From NCBI GenBank assembly GCA_964403785.1, contig CAYOHM010000020.1, forward strand, positions 1-26,472: a DNA stretch of 26,472 bases, given 5' to 3'. This DNA comes from MGBC120314 sp964403785. Its GTDB lineage: Bacteria; Bacillota; Clostridia; Lachnospirales; Lachnospiraceae. Made by a program: the position numbers and the translations under genes. Shown here in pieces: positions 16,184 through 24,131 of this stretch; the stretch's first letter is position 1; every line of letters begins with the position of its first letter. The notes below the pieces were generated by a model, which was not told the origin of the DNA, did not search any database, and worked only from the letters and a program-made list of their open reading frames with translations.

Positions 16184-17656
16184 ATGAGTTCAGTATTATC
16201 AAATACAGAGGTTGAAGTCAGAGAAAACAGATTGAAAACAATCATTCATTATAATGGCTCACTGACAGATTTGGAGAAAAAAGCCAAGGACGGATGTCTG
16301 GGCTGTAAGGACCGCAGTTACAGTCAGTGCTCCAGTTGTATGCAGGGAAGTGCATCCGTTATTCTACATTATGTAAGGGATGCAGCGTGTGTTATCCATT
16401 CTCCCATTGGCTGTGTGCCTAATAATCTGAGGGAACAGGAACAGGCCAACCTGACTTCCTTAGCAAGATATGGAGTTCCGGGGAAAACAAACGTTGTCTG
16501 TACGAATATTTCAGAAAAAGATACCGTATACGGCGGTGTAGAGAAACTTGAAGCAGGTGTAAGAGAGGCCTATCAGAGATTTAACCCTAAAGCGATTTTT
16601 ATCCAGTCCTCCTGTGCGGCAGGAATTGTAGGAGATGACATCGAGTCGGTTGCAAATGAGATGGCGGATGAACTGGGAATTCCGGTAGTACCCGTCTATT
16701 GTGAGGGCTTTAAGTCAAAAGCATGGTCATCCGGTTTTGATGCTGCTTTTCACGGAATCCTTAGGAATATCGTTGTAAAGCCTGAAAAGAGACAGAAGGA
16801 TTTAGTAAATATTTTTAATTTTTGCGGAAGCGAAACTTTTCGTCCTCTGCTTGCAAAGCTGGGACTTAGAACCAATATGCTGATTCCTTTGGCGGACATT
16901 GATTCGATAGCACATATGTCAGAAGCAGCCTGTGCGTCAGATGTCTGTGAAACGCTTGGAACATATGTAACTGATGTATTGGAAAAAGAATTTGGCGTAA
17001 GGAAAGTAAGAAGTGCACCGCCGTACGGTTTGAAATGGACGGATGAGTGGCTTAGGGCAGTTGCAAGAGAAACCGGCAAGGAGGATATTGTCGAAGATGT
17101 CATTGCATCAGAGCATAAGAGGATTGAGCCGGAGCTTAACCGTTTAAGAGAAGAACTAAAAGGTGTACGTGTATATATTTTCGCAGGAGATGCCTACGCG
17201 CATAATATGGCAAGCCTTGCACATGATCTCGGCATGGAGACAATCGGTGTCACAACGCTCCATCATGATGTTGAGCAGGACAATAAAGGCGCAGTTGATA
17301 CGGTTGAGCAGCTCATAGATCTTGTGGGAGAAATTGATAATTTTTCAGTGTGCAACAAGCAGGCTTATCAGGTATACAAGATTGTGAAGGAATTGAAACC
17401 GGATTTGCTTATTGTACGACATGGAAATATGACAATCATCGGTGGAAAGCTTGGAATACCGACATTGTTTGAAGGAGATGCAAATCTTTCTGTGGGATAT
17501 GACGGCTTGATTTCTGCAGGAAACCGTATTAAGAGAATTCTTGGAATCAAAGGGCTGGTAAAAACCCTGGCAGAGTATAATGAATTCCCATATTCCGATT
17601 GGTGGAACGAACAGACCGATCCATACTATTTTGAGGAGGGACACGGTAATGAGTAA
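16184..17656 (+). CDS. Nitrogenase component 1-like alpha-type subunit, pair 2
   Basis: This 490-residue NifD-like paralogue of the pair 1 alpha protein has likely P-cluster-type ligands at Cys52, Cys77 (IHSPIGC) and Cys144 (QSSCAAGIVGDD). The NifD Cys275 equivalent is Cys255 (ASDVCETLGTY). As in pair 1, the His442 region reads LGIPTLFEGDAN, with Glu430 in place of His. A distinctive N-terminal motif has two CxxC pairs (Cys38/41 and Cys49/52), which could hold an additional iron-sulfur cluster or rearrange the P-cluster; pair 1 does not show it in this form. The 3' end overlaps the next gene by 8 bases, so the two subunits are translationally coupled. AGGAGGA precedes the ATG. Confidence 0.9.
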   Translation: MSSVLSNTEVEVRENRLKTIIHYNGSLTDLEKKAKDGCLGCKDRSYSQCSSCMQGSASVILHYVRDAACVIHSPIGCVPNNLREQEQANLTSLARYGVPGKTNVVCTNISEKDTVYGGVEKLEAGVREAYQRFNPKAIFIQSSCAAGIVGDDIESVANEMADELGIPVVPVYCEGFKSKAWSSGFDAAFHGILRNIVVKPEKRQKDLVNIFNFCGSETFRPLLAKLGLRTNMLIPLADIDSIAHMSEAACASDVCETLGTYVTDVLEKEFGVRKVRSAPPYGLKWTDEWLRAVARETGKEDIVEDVIASEHKRIEPELNRLREELKGVRVYIFAGDAYAHNMASLAHDLGMETIGVTTLHHDVEQDNKGAVDTVEQLIDLVGEIDNFSVCNKQAYQVYKIVKELKPDLLIVRHGNMTIIGGKLGIPTLFEGDANLSVGYDGLISAGNRIKRILGIKGLVKTLAEYNEFPYSDWWNEQTDPYYFEEGHGNE

Positions 17657-19010
17657 TGTAATTGAAAAATCTAAATTTACCTGCGCCATTTCATCTTTTC
17701 ACACGGTGCTGGCGATTGAAAAGGGAATTCCTATTCTGCATTGCGGACCGGGCTGCGCAGGAAACCAGCTCGCGGCGACGGCAATGGCAGCAGGCTATCA
17801 GGGCGAAGGCTACGCCGGAGGCGGGCAGTTGTCCTGTACCAATACAACACAGACAGAGGTTGTATTTGGCGGTGAAGCAAAACTTCGTGCTACGATTGAG
17901 GGTACATTAAAGGTAATCAAGGGTGATTTATATGTAGTTCAATCCGGATGTACGGCAGGCATCATAGGTGATGATGTTGAATCGGTAGCAGGTGAATTCG
18001 CTGACAGAGGCTATCCGATTGTAGGCGTGGATACCGCAGGATTTCGCGGCAATAATTATCTGGGACATGAGTTGGTGGTAAATGCGATTATTGACCAGTT
18101 TGTAGGAGATGCAGAACCAAATGTAAGAAAAGGGCTTGTTAATGTATTTTCCGTTGTTCCGTTTCAGGACCCGTATTGGAGAGGCGATTTGGAAGAAATA
18201 AAGAGGATTTTGGAGGGAATCGGACTTGAAGTACATGTACTGTATGGTTACAGCAGTGATGGAGTTGCAGAATGGAAGGATATACCTAATGCACAGTTCA
18301 ATTTAGTAATAGGTCCCTGGATTGGTGTTTCGAGTGCAAAGCTTTGCGAAAAACTTTACGGAACACCATATTTACATATACCGGTTTTGCCGGTAGGTTT
18401 GAAGGAAACCGACAGATTTTTAAGAAAGGTGGCAGAATTTGCAGGAATTTCGGAGGAATCGGCGGACAAGTTCATCAAAAAAGAAGAATCCAGATACAAG
18501 AAGTATTTTGTATCAATGGGAGATTTGATTACAGATTTTGCTTCAAGACTTCCGCTTAATTTGTATACGATTGCAGACAGCTTTTATGGGCTGGGTTTAA
18601 CTAAATTTATGACAGAGGAGTTAGGCTTTGAACCGCGTAAATTGTATGCCATTGAAAATCCTGATAATTCGTCACGTGAGATTATACAAAAAGCAGCTCA
18701 GGACATAGATATAAGATTAGCAGACAGGGTTTCTTTTGAATATGACAATGCATTGATTATCAAGGAAATCCGAAAGGATATTGAAGAAACAGGTATTCGT
18801 TCTGTTATCCTAGGCAGCACTTGGGATGAAGAGCTTCGTGGAAAATACAATAATCTGATTGTAAGCGTATCAAATCCGGTGGCTGATAAAGTGATTATGA
18901 GCAGAACCTATGTTGGTTACAACGGAGGCTTAAATCTGATAGAGGATATTTACAGTGATTTATTTTCACAGGGACAGGTTTCCACAAATTCGCCGCGTGT
19001 AGAGTGGTAA
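17649..19010 (+). CDS. Nitrogenase component 1-like beta-type subunit, pair 2
   Basis: This 453-residue NifK-like protein is a paralogue of the pair 1 beta protein. The ATG at 17649 is chosen over a start 69 bases upstream because GGAGGG lies 8 bases before it, alignment with the pair 1 protein begins there, and it overlaps the alpha stop by 8 bases. Ligand-like cysteines are Cys12, Cys36 (HCGPGC) and Cys101 (QSGCTAGIIGDD), with an extra Cys32. GYPIVGVDTAGFRGNNYLGH, PYWRGDL and YVGYNGGLNLIEDI match pair 1 closely. Pair 2 is ordered alpha-beta, opposite to pair 1. It could be a second catalytic component with another substrate or an EN-like scaffold; sequence alone does not decide. Confidence 0.9.
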   Translation: MSNVIEKSKFTCAISSFHTVLAIEKGIPILHCGPGCAGNQLAATAMAAGYQGEGYAGGGQLSCTNTTQTEVVFGGEAKLRATIEGTLKVIKGDLYVVQSGCTAGIIGDDVESVAGEFADRGYPIVGVDTAGFRGNNYLGHELVVNAIIDQFVGDAEPNVRKGLVNVFSVVPFQDPYWRGDLEEIKRILEGIGLEVHVLYGYSSDGVAEWKDIPNAQFNLVIGPWIGVSSAKLCEKLYGTPYLHIPVLPVGLKETDRFLRKVAEFAGISEESADKFIKKEESRYKKYFVSMGDLITDFASRLPLNLYTIADSFYGLGLTKFMTEELGFEPRKLYAIENPDNSSREIIQKAAQDIDIRLADRVSFEYDNALIIKEIRKDIEETGIRSVILGSTWDEELRGKYNNLIVSVSNPVADKVIMSRTYVGYNGGLNLIEDIYSDLFSQGQVSTNSPRVEW

Positions 19011-19036
19011 TGAGAACGGATATTGGGAGGATAGAA

Positions 19037-19897
19037 ATGAAAAAGAAAATATTGATTACAATTTTGACCGCAGCATTGTCTGCAGCAGCTTTGGCTGGAT
19101 GCGGAAACAGTGCACAGAATACGGCGTCAAATGCGACAAATGGAAATATACAAAAGGTAAAAGTTGCATTTACAACAACTGCATATCCAATGGGATATCT
19201 GGACGAGAATGGCAATCCAACCGGATATGAGGTAGAAGCCATAAAGGCAGTGGACGCTTTGCTGGAAGACTACGAATTTGAATTTGAAGGCGTTGGCGAT
19301 TATTCACTACTGTATTCGGGATTGGCAACAGGAACTTATGATGTGGTACTTAGCAATGCATTTTGGACACAGGAGAGAGCGGACAATTATAACATCCCGC
19401 AAACTCCTATGGGAAATAGTACGATAGGAATGTTAGTTCCGAATGAAGATGCCGATAGGATAAAGACATTAGCCGATGTGTATGATTTAAGATACAAATT
19501 GCAGCCGCTGCCTGCAGGAAATGGAAAGGCATATGTTATCGACCAGTATAATGAGGAAAATCCGGATAAGAAGCTTACATATGAGGCGATAGATACAATG
19601 CCTGCGCTGTCCACTGTACTGCAATATATTGAAGAAGGAAGGTACAACGTCGGTATTGAAGTATATTTTCAGTATCTTAATAATGTGGTTGTTGATGATG
19701 CAAGTCTTCACGCATATAACGACAAAATCACATTTATTCCTATAAAGAATGTCGGAACTTATCCGATTATCGCAAAGAATGAAACAGAGCTTTCGGATGC
19801 AATCAACGGTGCGCTGGAAACTCTGACGCAGAACGGAACATTAGTAGAGCTTTCAGAGAAGTTTTACGGTTACAACCAGTTTGAAATACAAAAATAG
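19037..19897 (+). CDS. ABC transporter substrate-binding lipoprotein 1 (amino-acid type)
   Basis: This 286-residue lipoprotein of the SBP_bac_3 family has a short positively charged N-terminus, a hydrophobic core and lipobox AALAGC with Cys22 as lipidation site. The ATG at 19037 is set by GGGAGG 6 bases upstream; an upstream in-frame start would ruin the signal peptide. The mature part has the ligand-domain pattern YPMGYLDENGNPTGYEVEAIKA and the C-terminal block LVELSEKFYGYNQFE, shared with the second binding protein in this cluster. It would capture a substrate outside the membrane for the adjacent permeases. The substrate is unassigned; cystine, S-methylcysteine or a similar thioether is suggested only by context. 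Confidence 0.88.
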   Translation: MKKKILITILTAALSAAALAGCGNSAQNTASNATNGNIQKVKVAFTTTAYPMGYLDENGNPTGYEVEAIKAVDALLEDYEFEFEGVGDYSLLYSGLATGTYDVVLSNAFWTQERADNYNIPQTPMGNSTIGMLVPNEDADRIKTLADVYDLRYKLQPLPAGNGKAYVIDQYNEENPDKKLTYEAIDTMPALSTVLQYIEEGRYNVGIEVYFQYLNNVVVDDASLHAYNDKITFIPIKNVGTYPIIAKNETELSDAINGALETLTQNGTLVELSEKFYGYNQFEIQK

Positions 19898-19914
19898 ACA
19901 GAGGGTGAGGTCAT

Positions 19915-20634
19915 TTGAAAATCTTTCGGGTAGAAATCTTTATACAATATCTAATAAAGCTCCTGCCATATGCAAGAGTGACAATTACATATACAGTTGG
20001 TGCATTGTTTTTTGGGTATCTTGTAGGATTGTGTATTTTAAAGATGAAAAAAAGCAAATACAGGGTTTTAAATGTGATAAGCCATTTGTATATTACAGTA
20101 TTTAGAAGTGTGCCGACGATTGTATTGTTATTTTTGATTTATTTCGGAATCCCATCGTTTTTGAAGTCAATTGGAATAAATGTTTCAAATGGAAATAAAT
20201 TGGTTTACATCATTATTACATTTACATTTATTATAGGTGCTTCATCCTCGGAAATAATGAGGTCAGCGTATGAGGCAGTAAGTAAAGGGCAATATGAGGC
20301 AGCGGTATCTGTGGGACTGACACCAGTGCAGGCTTTTTTTCGGATTATTTTTCCACAGGCTGTGGTTGTGGCACTTCCGAATGTCGGAAATAATATTGTG
20401 TTTTTGCTGAAGGATGGTGCACTGGCATATACGATAGGACTTAATGATATTTATGGTGGAGGACTCTATTTAAGCAGCTTAGATTACCAGAGCTACCTGT
20501 TAGAGGTTTATGCAGCAATGACGGTATTCTATTGGCCGGTATCGGAGATTATTACAAGGCTGGTTAATTGGATTGACAGGCGTATTTCTATTGAATACAA
20601 AATCAATAAAATGAGAAAGGCGGCAGAATTATGA
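19915..20634 (+). CDS. Amino-acid-type ABC transporter permease 1
   Basis: This 239-residue inner-membrane permease with about five helices uses a TTG start supported by GGTGAGG a few bases upstream. It has the HisM/GlnP-type features FRSVPTIVLLFLIY and the EAA loop YEAVSKGQYEAAVSVGLTPVQAFFRIIFPQA, which docks the ATPase (quoted as family landmarks; the core is EAAVSVGLTP). It ends in an ATGA overlap with the second permease gene, so the two are made together and probably form a heterodimer. Confidence 0.9.
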   Translation: MKIFRVEIFIQYLIKLLPYARVTITYTVGALFFGYLVGLCILKMKKSKYRVLNVISHLYITVFRSVPTIVLLFLIYFGIPSFLKSIGINVSNGNKLVYIIITFTFIIGASSSEIMRSAYEAVSKGQYEAAVSVGLTPVQAFFRIIFPQAVVVALPNVGNNIVFLLKDGALAYTIGLNDIYGGGLYLSSLDYQSYLLEVYAAMTVFYWPVSEIITRLVNWIDRRISIEYKINKMRKAAEL

Positions 20635-21332
20635 TTGATGTTGAGTATATAAAGAAAACATTTCCGGATATTGCAACATATATTCCGGTAACCTTTCAGC
20701 TGGTGATAGGTGCATTGTTGTTAGCAATTCCGTTCGCCATTCTCTTCTCCCTGGTTTTAAATAAGAAGGTGCCTGTCCTGACACAGCTTGTGCAGGTTTA
20801 CATATCTTTTATCAGAGGAACACCTCTGATTCTTCAGATATATATCCTGTACAATCGCGGTCCGGAAATCTTACAGGGAATAGTAAAAAAAATGGGGCTC
20901 GGGTGGAATGTATATGAACTGAATACAATTTGGTATGGATATTTTATTTTGTCCCTGACAGCTACCGTAAGTCTGACGGATGCATTTAGAACAGCCTTTG
21001 CAGCAGTGGATAAAGGACAGATAGAGGCATCTTATTCCGTTGGCTTAACACCTTTTCAGGCGTATCGCAGAATCATTTTTCCACAGGCGATTGCAGTGGC
21101 AATTCCGATTATATGTAATACGGTAGTTTCTGTAATTAAGGGCTCATCGCTGGCATTTGCAATGGCGGTTACGGAGATTACCGGAAGAGCAAAGATTCTC
21201 GGCAGTTCAACAATGAAGTACCTGGAAGCTTATTTGGAAATTTTTGTAATATATCTGATTTTAATAGTTTTGATTGAATTTTTGTTTAGAACTCTTGAAA
21301 GGAAGATAACTGCGTACAAAACTGTACTATAA
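20631..21332 (+). CDS. Amino-acid-type ABC transporter permease 2
   Basis: This 233-residue membrane protein overlaps the first permease by four bases (ATGA). The N-terminus carries the family motif ISFIRGTPLILQIYILY, and the EAA loop reads EASYSVGLTPFQAYRRIIF. It completes the transmembrane part of the importer. Having two distinct permeases, two binding proteins and one ATPase mirrors the arrangement of the Bacillus TcyJKLMN system for cystine and other sulfur amino acids (established for Bacillus; transfer of that function here is inference). Confidence 0.9.
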   Translation: MIDVEYIKKTFPDIATYIPVTFQLVIGALLLAIPFAILFSLVLNKKVPVLTQLVQVYISFIRGTPLILQIYILYNRGPEILQGIVKKMGLGWNVYELNTIWYGYFILSLTATVSLTDAFRTAFAAVDKGQIEASYSVGLTPFQAYRRIIFPQAIAVAIPIICNTVVSVIKGSSLAFAMAVTEITGRAKILGSSTMKYLEAYLEIFVIYLILIVLIEFLFRTLERKITAYKTVL

Positions 21333-21349
21333 GAAAGAAGGATAATAAA

Positions 21350-22330
21350 ATGTCAAATATTAAAAAAAGTATGACGGAGCTGATTGGACATACACCGCTT
21401 TTGGAACTTACAAATTATGAAAAAGTCCATGGACTGCAGGCGGAGATAGTCGCAAAGCTGGAGTTTTTTAATCCTAACCAGAGCACGAAGGATAGAATAG
21501 CATTGCAGATTATCGAGGACGCGGAAAAGGATGGAAGACTAAAGCCGGGAGATACAATCGTAGAAACGTCAAGCGGAAATACAGGTATTGCATTGGCAGG
21601 TGTTGCTGCGGCAAAGGGTTATAAGTTTGATGCATATCTGCAGACTCAGGTAAGCAGGGAACGCTATCAGACAATTCATGCACTTGGAGGCAACCCGATT
21701 GATAATTCAACTGTTCCGATTGTAAAGAAGGCACTGGAAGAAAATGAAGATGATTTTGTAGTAGGGTTGGTAGCATTAAAAGAAGCCTTAAGAGAAGATA
21801 AAAATGTATTTTTCGCAGACCAGTGTTTTAATGAGTCAAATCCAAATGCACATGAAAATACAACGGGTCCTGAAATCTGGGAGGATACGGACGGAAAGGT
21901 AGATATAGTTGTTGCTTCTGTCGGTACGGGAGGAACGATAACGGGAATCGGCAGATATCTGAAAAAGAAAAATCCTAATATTCAGATTGTAGGAGCGCAG
22001 CCGTCGGCTTCCACCATCCGTACAAAGGAAAACCCGCATCCGACTGAGATTCAGGGAATCCACAGGTATACAGATGTGCCAAAGGAGAGGCGTTCACTGA
22101 CACTTGATGAAAGTGTCATTGATGAAGTTTATTCCGTAGAACCGGAGGATGCTTTTAAAACAGTCAGGGAGGTCGCCAGAACAGAGGGAATTTTGGTAGG
22201 ACAATCCTCGGGTGCAGCTATTTATGTGGCAGGACAGTTGGCACAAAAGGCAGAAAATGCGGGAAAGAGAATCGTAGTGATAGCAGTGGATACCGGATTG
22301 AGGTATCTTTCTACATCGCTATTTGAATAA
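21350..22330 (+). CDS. Divergent cysteine synthase family PLP enzyme
   Basis: This 326-residue fold-type II PLP enzyme is related to O-acetylserine sulfhydrylase (CysK). Lys47 in NQSTKDR is the expected PLP Schiff-base lysine (SVKDR in CysK). The phosphate loop GTGGTITGIGRYLK and C-terminal GQSSGAA and DTGLRYLST are retained. Loops that set the substrate are altered: the asparagine loop is TSSGNTG instead of PTSGNTG, the MPETMS segment is LQTQVS, and the HKIQGIGAGFIP region reads TEIQGIHRYTDVP. This suggests a different acceptor or donor, for example another thiol or aminoacrylate-forming substrate. It lies between the permease and second binding-protein genes, supporting use of an imported or released sulfur compound. 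Confidence 0.87.
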   Translation: MSNIKKSMTELIGHTPLLELTNYEKVHGLQAEIVAKLEFFNPNQSTKDRIALQIIEDAEKDGRLKPGDTIVETSSGNTGIALAGVAAAKGYKFDAYLQTQVSRERYQTIHALGGNPIDNSTVPIVKKALEENEDDFVVGLVALKEALREDKNVFFADQCFNESNPNAHENTTGPEIWEDTDGKVDIVVASVGTGGTITGIGRYLKKKNPNIQIVGAQPSASTIRTKENPHPTEIQGIHRYTDVPKERRSLTLDESVIDEVYSVEPEDAFKTVREVARTEGILVGQSSGAAIYVAGQLAQKAENAGKRIVVIAVDTGLRYLSTSLFE

Positions 22331-22359
22331 ATAAAAATAAAAAAACAGGAGGAATCAGT

Positions 22360-23304
22360 ATGAAGAAGAGAGTTTATGGATTTTTGTTATTGGCAGCTTT
22401 TGCAATGGGGCTTACTGCCTGTGGGAATGCAGCAGCAAATACTTCGAGTAAGACGTCGTCAGGTACAAATGCAACTACTTCTGCGGCGGATATAGCAAAA
22501 GCTTCAGAAAATCAAAGTGAAACCACAAAAGCCGCAGCTACAATTACGGTTGCATATAGTCCAACATCATACCCATTGTCATATGTGGATGAAACCGGTA
22601 ATGTGACAGGATATGAAATTGAAGTATTAAAAGCCGTTGACACACTCCTTAATGATTATGAGTTTGTATATGAAGGAAACGATTATGCAACGAATTATGT
22701 GGGATTATCCTCCGGAGTTTATGATATAGTATTGTCAAATGCTTTTTATACTGATGAACGTGCAGAACAGTATAATCTGACAGAACAGTTCTTGGGAAAA
22801 TCGGAGATGGGAATTATTGTCCCAAATGAATATGCAGATGGAATTAATGGATTTGATGATATTCCTGAAGGATGGAAAATGAAGCCGCTTGTGGCAGGCA
22901 ATGGACTTACATGGGTAATTGATAATTATAATGAAGAACATCCTGACCATAAACTTATCTATGACGGATATGTGGAAAATTTTCTGTCTAACGCAGATGT
23001 GCTTAGAAAGATTGAAAAAGGACAATATAATTATGATATTCAGATGTTGTCCTCTTGGAGCAATAATGTTGTTGCCGAGAATGGAGAGCTTCATGAATAT
23101 AATGATAAGTTCACCTATATTCCGGCATTTCTGGTAAGTACTTATCCGGTAATTGCAAAGAGCCAGACGGAACTTGCAGCACAGGTTAATGACGCGCTGG
23201 TACAGCTTTATCAGGAGGGTACGCTGGCAAAATTATCAGAGGAATTTTACGGCTATAACCAGTTTGAGCTTAGCAATCAGAATACGGACATCAAGGAGAA
23301 TTAA
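22360..23304 (+). CDS. ABC transporter substrate-binding lipoprotein 2 (amino-acid type)
   Basis: This 314-residue lipoprotein has lipobox GLTAC (Cys21), then a Ser/Thr/Ala-rich linker to about residue 60, then an SBP_bac_3 domain. It is a paralogue of binding protein 1: YPLSYVDETGNVTGYEIEVLKA, DIVLSNAFYTDERAEQYN and the same C-terminal EFYGYNQFE. A second receptor for one transporter usually widens its substrate range. CAGGAGGA precedes the ATG. It ends the transporter part of the operon. Confidence 0.88.
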   Translation: MKKRVYGFLLLAAFAMGLTACGNAAANTSSKTSSGTNATTSAADIAKASENQSETTKAAATITVAYSPTSYPLSYVDETGNVTGYEIEVLKAVDTLLNDYEFVYEGNDYATNYVGLSSGVYDIVLSNAFYTDERAEQYNLTEQFLGKSEMGIIVPNEYADGINGFDDIPEGWKMKPLVAGNGLTWVIDNYNEEHPDHKLIYDGYVENFLSNADVLRKIEKGQYNYDIQMLSSWSNNVVAENGELHEYNDKFTYIPAFLVSTYPVIAKSQTELAAQVNDALVQLYQEGTLAKLSEEFYGYNQFELSNQNTDIKEN

Positions 23305-23370
23305 GCATCCGAGGCAGCACAAACAGATTTATATGAAACAGAATTATAAAAAATCTTGGAGGAATGAGGG

Positions 23371-23502
23371 ATGCTGCAGGATATATCACCGAAAAAATAT
23401 AGTTGTGAATATAAGGTGGAAAATCCAAAAGCAACGGATATTCTTTTATACAGTAATGGGAGAGATTATCTGATGAAAAGTGTCTCCTCAGAACCTGAAT
23501 GA
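23371..23502 (+). CDS. Short ORF resembling the start of an NAD diphosphatase; possible remnant
   Basis: This 43-residue frame begins at an ATG with GGAGG 8 bases upstream. MLQDISPKKYSCEYKVENP and LLYSNGRDYLMK resemble, from memory, the N-terminal part of clostridial NUDIX/NADH pyrophosphatase-like proteins (which start MIQDI.P...NEY). The frame ends at a TGA where such proteins would continue for over 100 residues, so it is either a truncated remnant or a genuine small protein. A competing ATG at 23364 gives only 12 residues. It lies between binding protein 2 and the radical SAM gene. Confidence 0.45.
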   Translation: MLQDISPKKYSCEYKVENPKATDILLYSNGRDYLMKSVSSEPE

Positions 23503-23518
23503 AGGTGAATGTGAGAGT

Positions 23519-24118
23519 ATGGGAGTAATTTTATATACATATCAAAATGGCGTTTACGTGAATCTGACCAACAAATGCACCTGTAATTGTGTGTTTTGCA
23601 TCAGACGAAAGCAGGATGCCGTGAATGGAGAAGAAGATATGTGGCACAATACGGATCCAACATATCAGGAGGTTGTGGATGCGATAGATAAATTTGATTT
23701 TAGCGGCTATGAGGAGTTGGTGTACTGTGGCTACGGTGAGCCGACTTGTGCATTGGAGGTTCTATTGAAAACGGCTGCATATTTCAAAAAGAAGCATTCG
23801 CAGAAAATACGGGTAAATACAAATGGTTTAGGGAGATTGTACAACAAAAGGGATATTTTAGCAGAGTTGAATGAGGTGGTGGATGCGTATTCTGTCAGCT
23901 TGAATGCACCAAATAAAGAGCGCTATAATGAGATTGCCAGACCGATATACGAAGACGCTTTTGACGAAATGCTTAAGTTTGCAAAAGATTGCAAAGCGGC
24001 AGGCAAAAAAGTTCAGTTGTCGGCAGTTACTTACATCGGTCAGGAAGAAGTGGAAGAGTGCAGGAGTTTGGCAAGAGAATTAGACATTCCTGTTAAGATA
24101 AGAAACTATGTGAATTAG
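23519..24118 (+). CDS. TatD-associated-type radical SAM protein
   Basis: This 199-residue radical SAM enzyme has its start at ATG 23519 (AAGGTGA 10 bases upstream), where the family sequence begins (ILYTYQNGVYVNLTNKC). The CX3CX2C motif is Cys20, Cys24, Cys27, with an additional Cys22; then YCGYGEPTC, RVNTNGLG and SVSLNAPN, and the end IPVKIRNYV. I recognise it as the short radical SAM family often adjacent or fused to TatD nucleases (TIGR04038-like). No tatD gene is in view. Its reaction is uncharacterised. Its place in a nitrogenase-like operon could point to a maturation role, but simple coincidence is possible. Confidence 0.85.
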   Translation: MGVILYTYQNGVYVNLTNKCTCNCVFCIRRKQDAVNGEEDMWHNTDPTYQEVVDAIDKFDFSGYEELVYCGYGEPTCALEVLLKTAAYFKKKHSQKIRVNTNGLGRLYNKRDILAELNEVVDAYSVSLNAPNKERYNEIARPIYEDAFDEMLKFAKDCKAAGKKVQLSAVTYIGQEEVEECRSLARELDIPVKIRNYVN

Positions 24119-24131
24119 GTAGGAAAAGAAT

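Noticed and set aside
17580..17648. Longer N-terminus for the pair 2 beta protein
   Set aside because: The extra codons overlap the alpha gene, have no paralogous counterpart in pair 1 and lack a ribosome binding site; ATG 17649 has GGAGGG.
23305..23374. GCATCC with GGATGC as a long hairpin across the gap after binding protein 2
   Set aside because: Only six pairs with a loop of nearly 60 bases and no T-tract; not a credible terminator or riboswitch.
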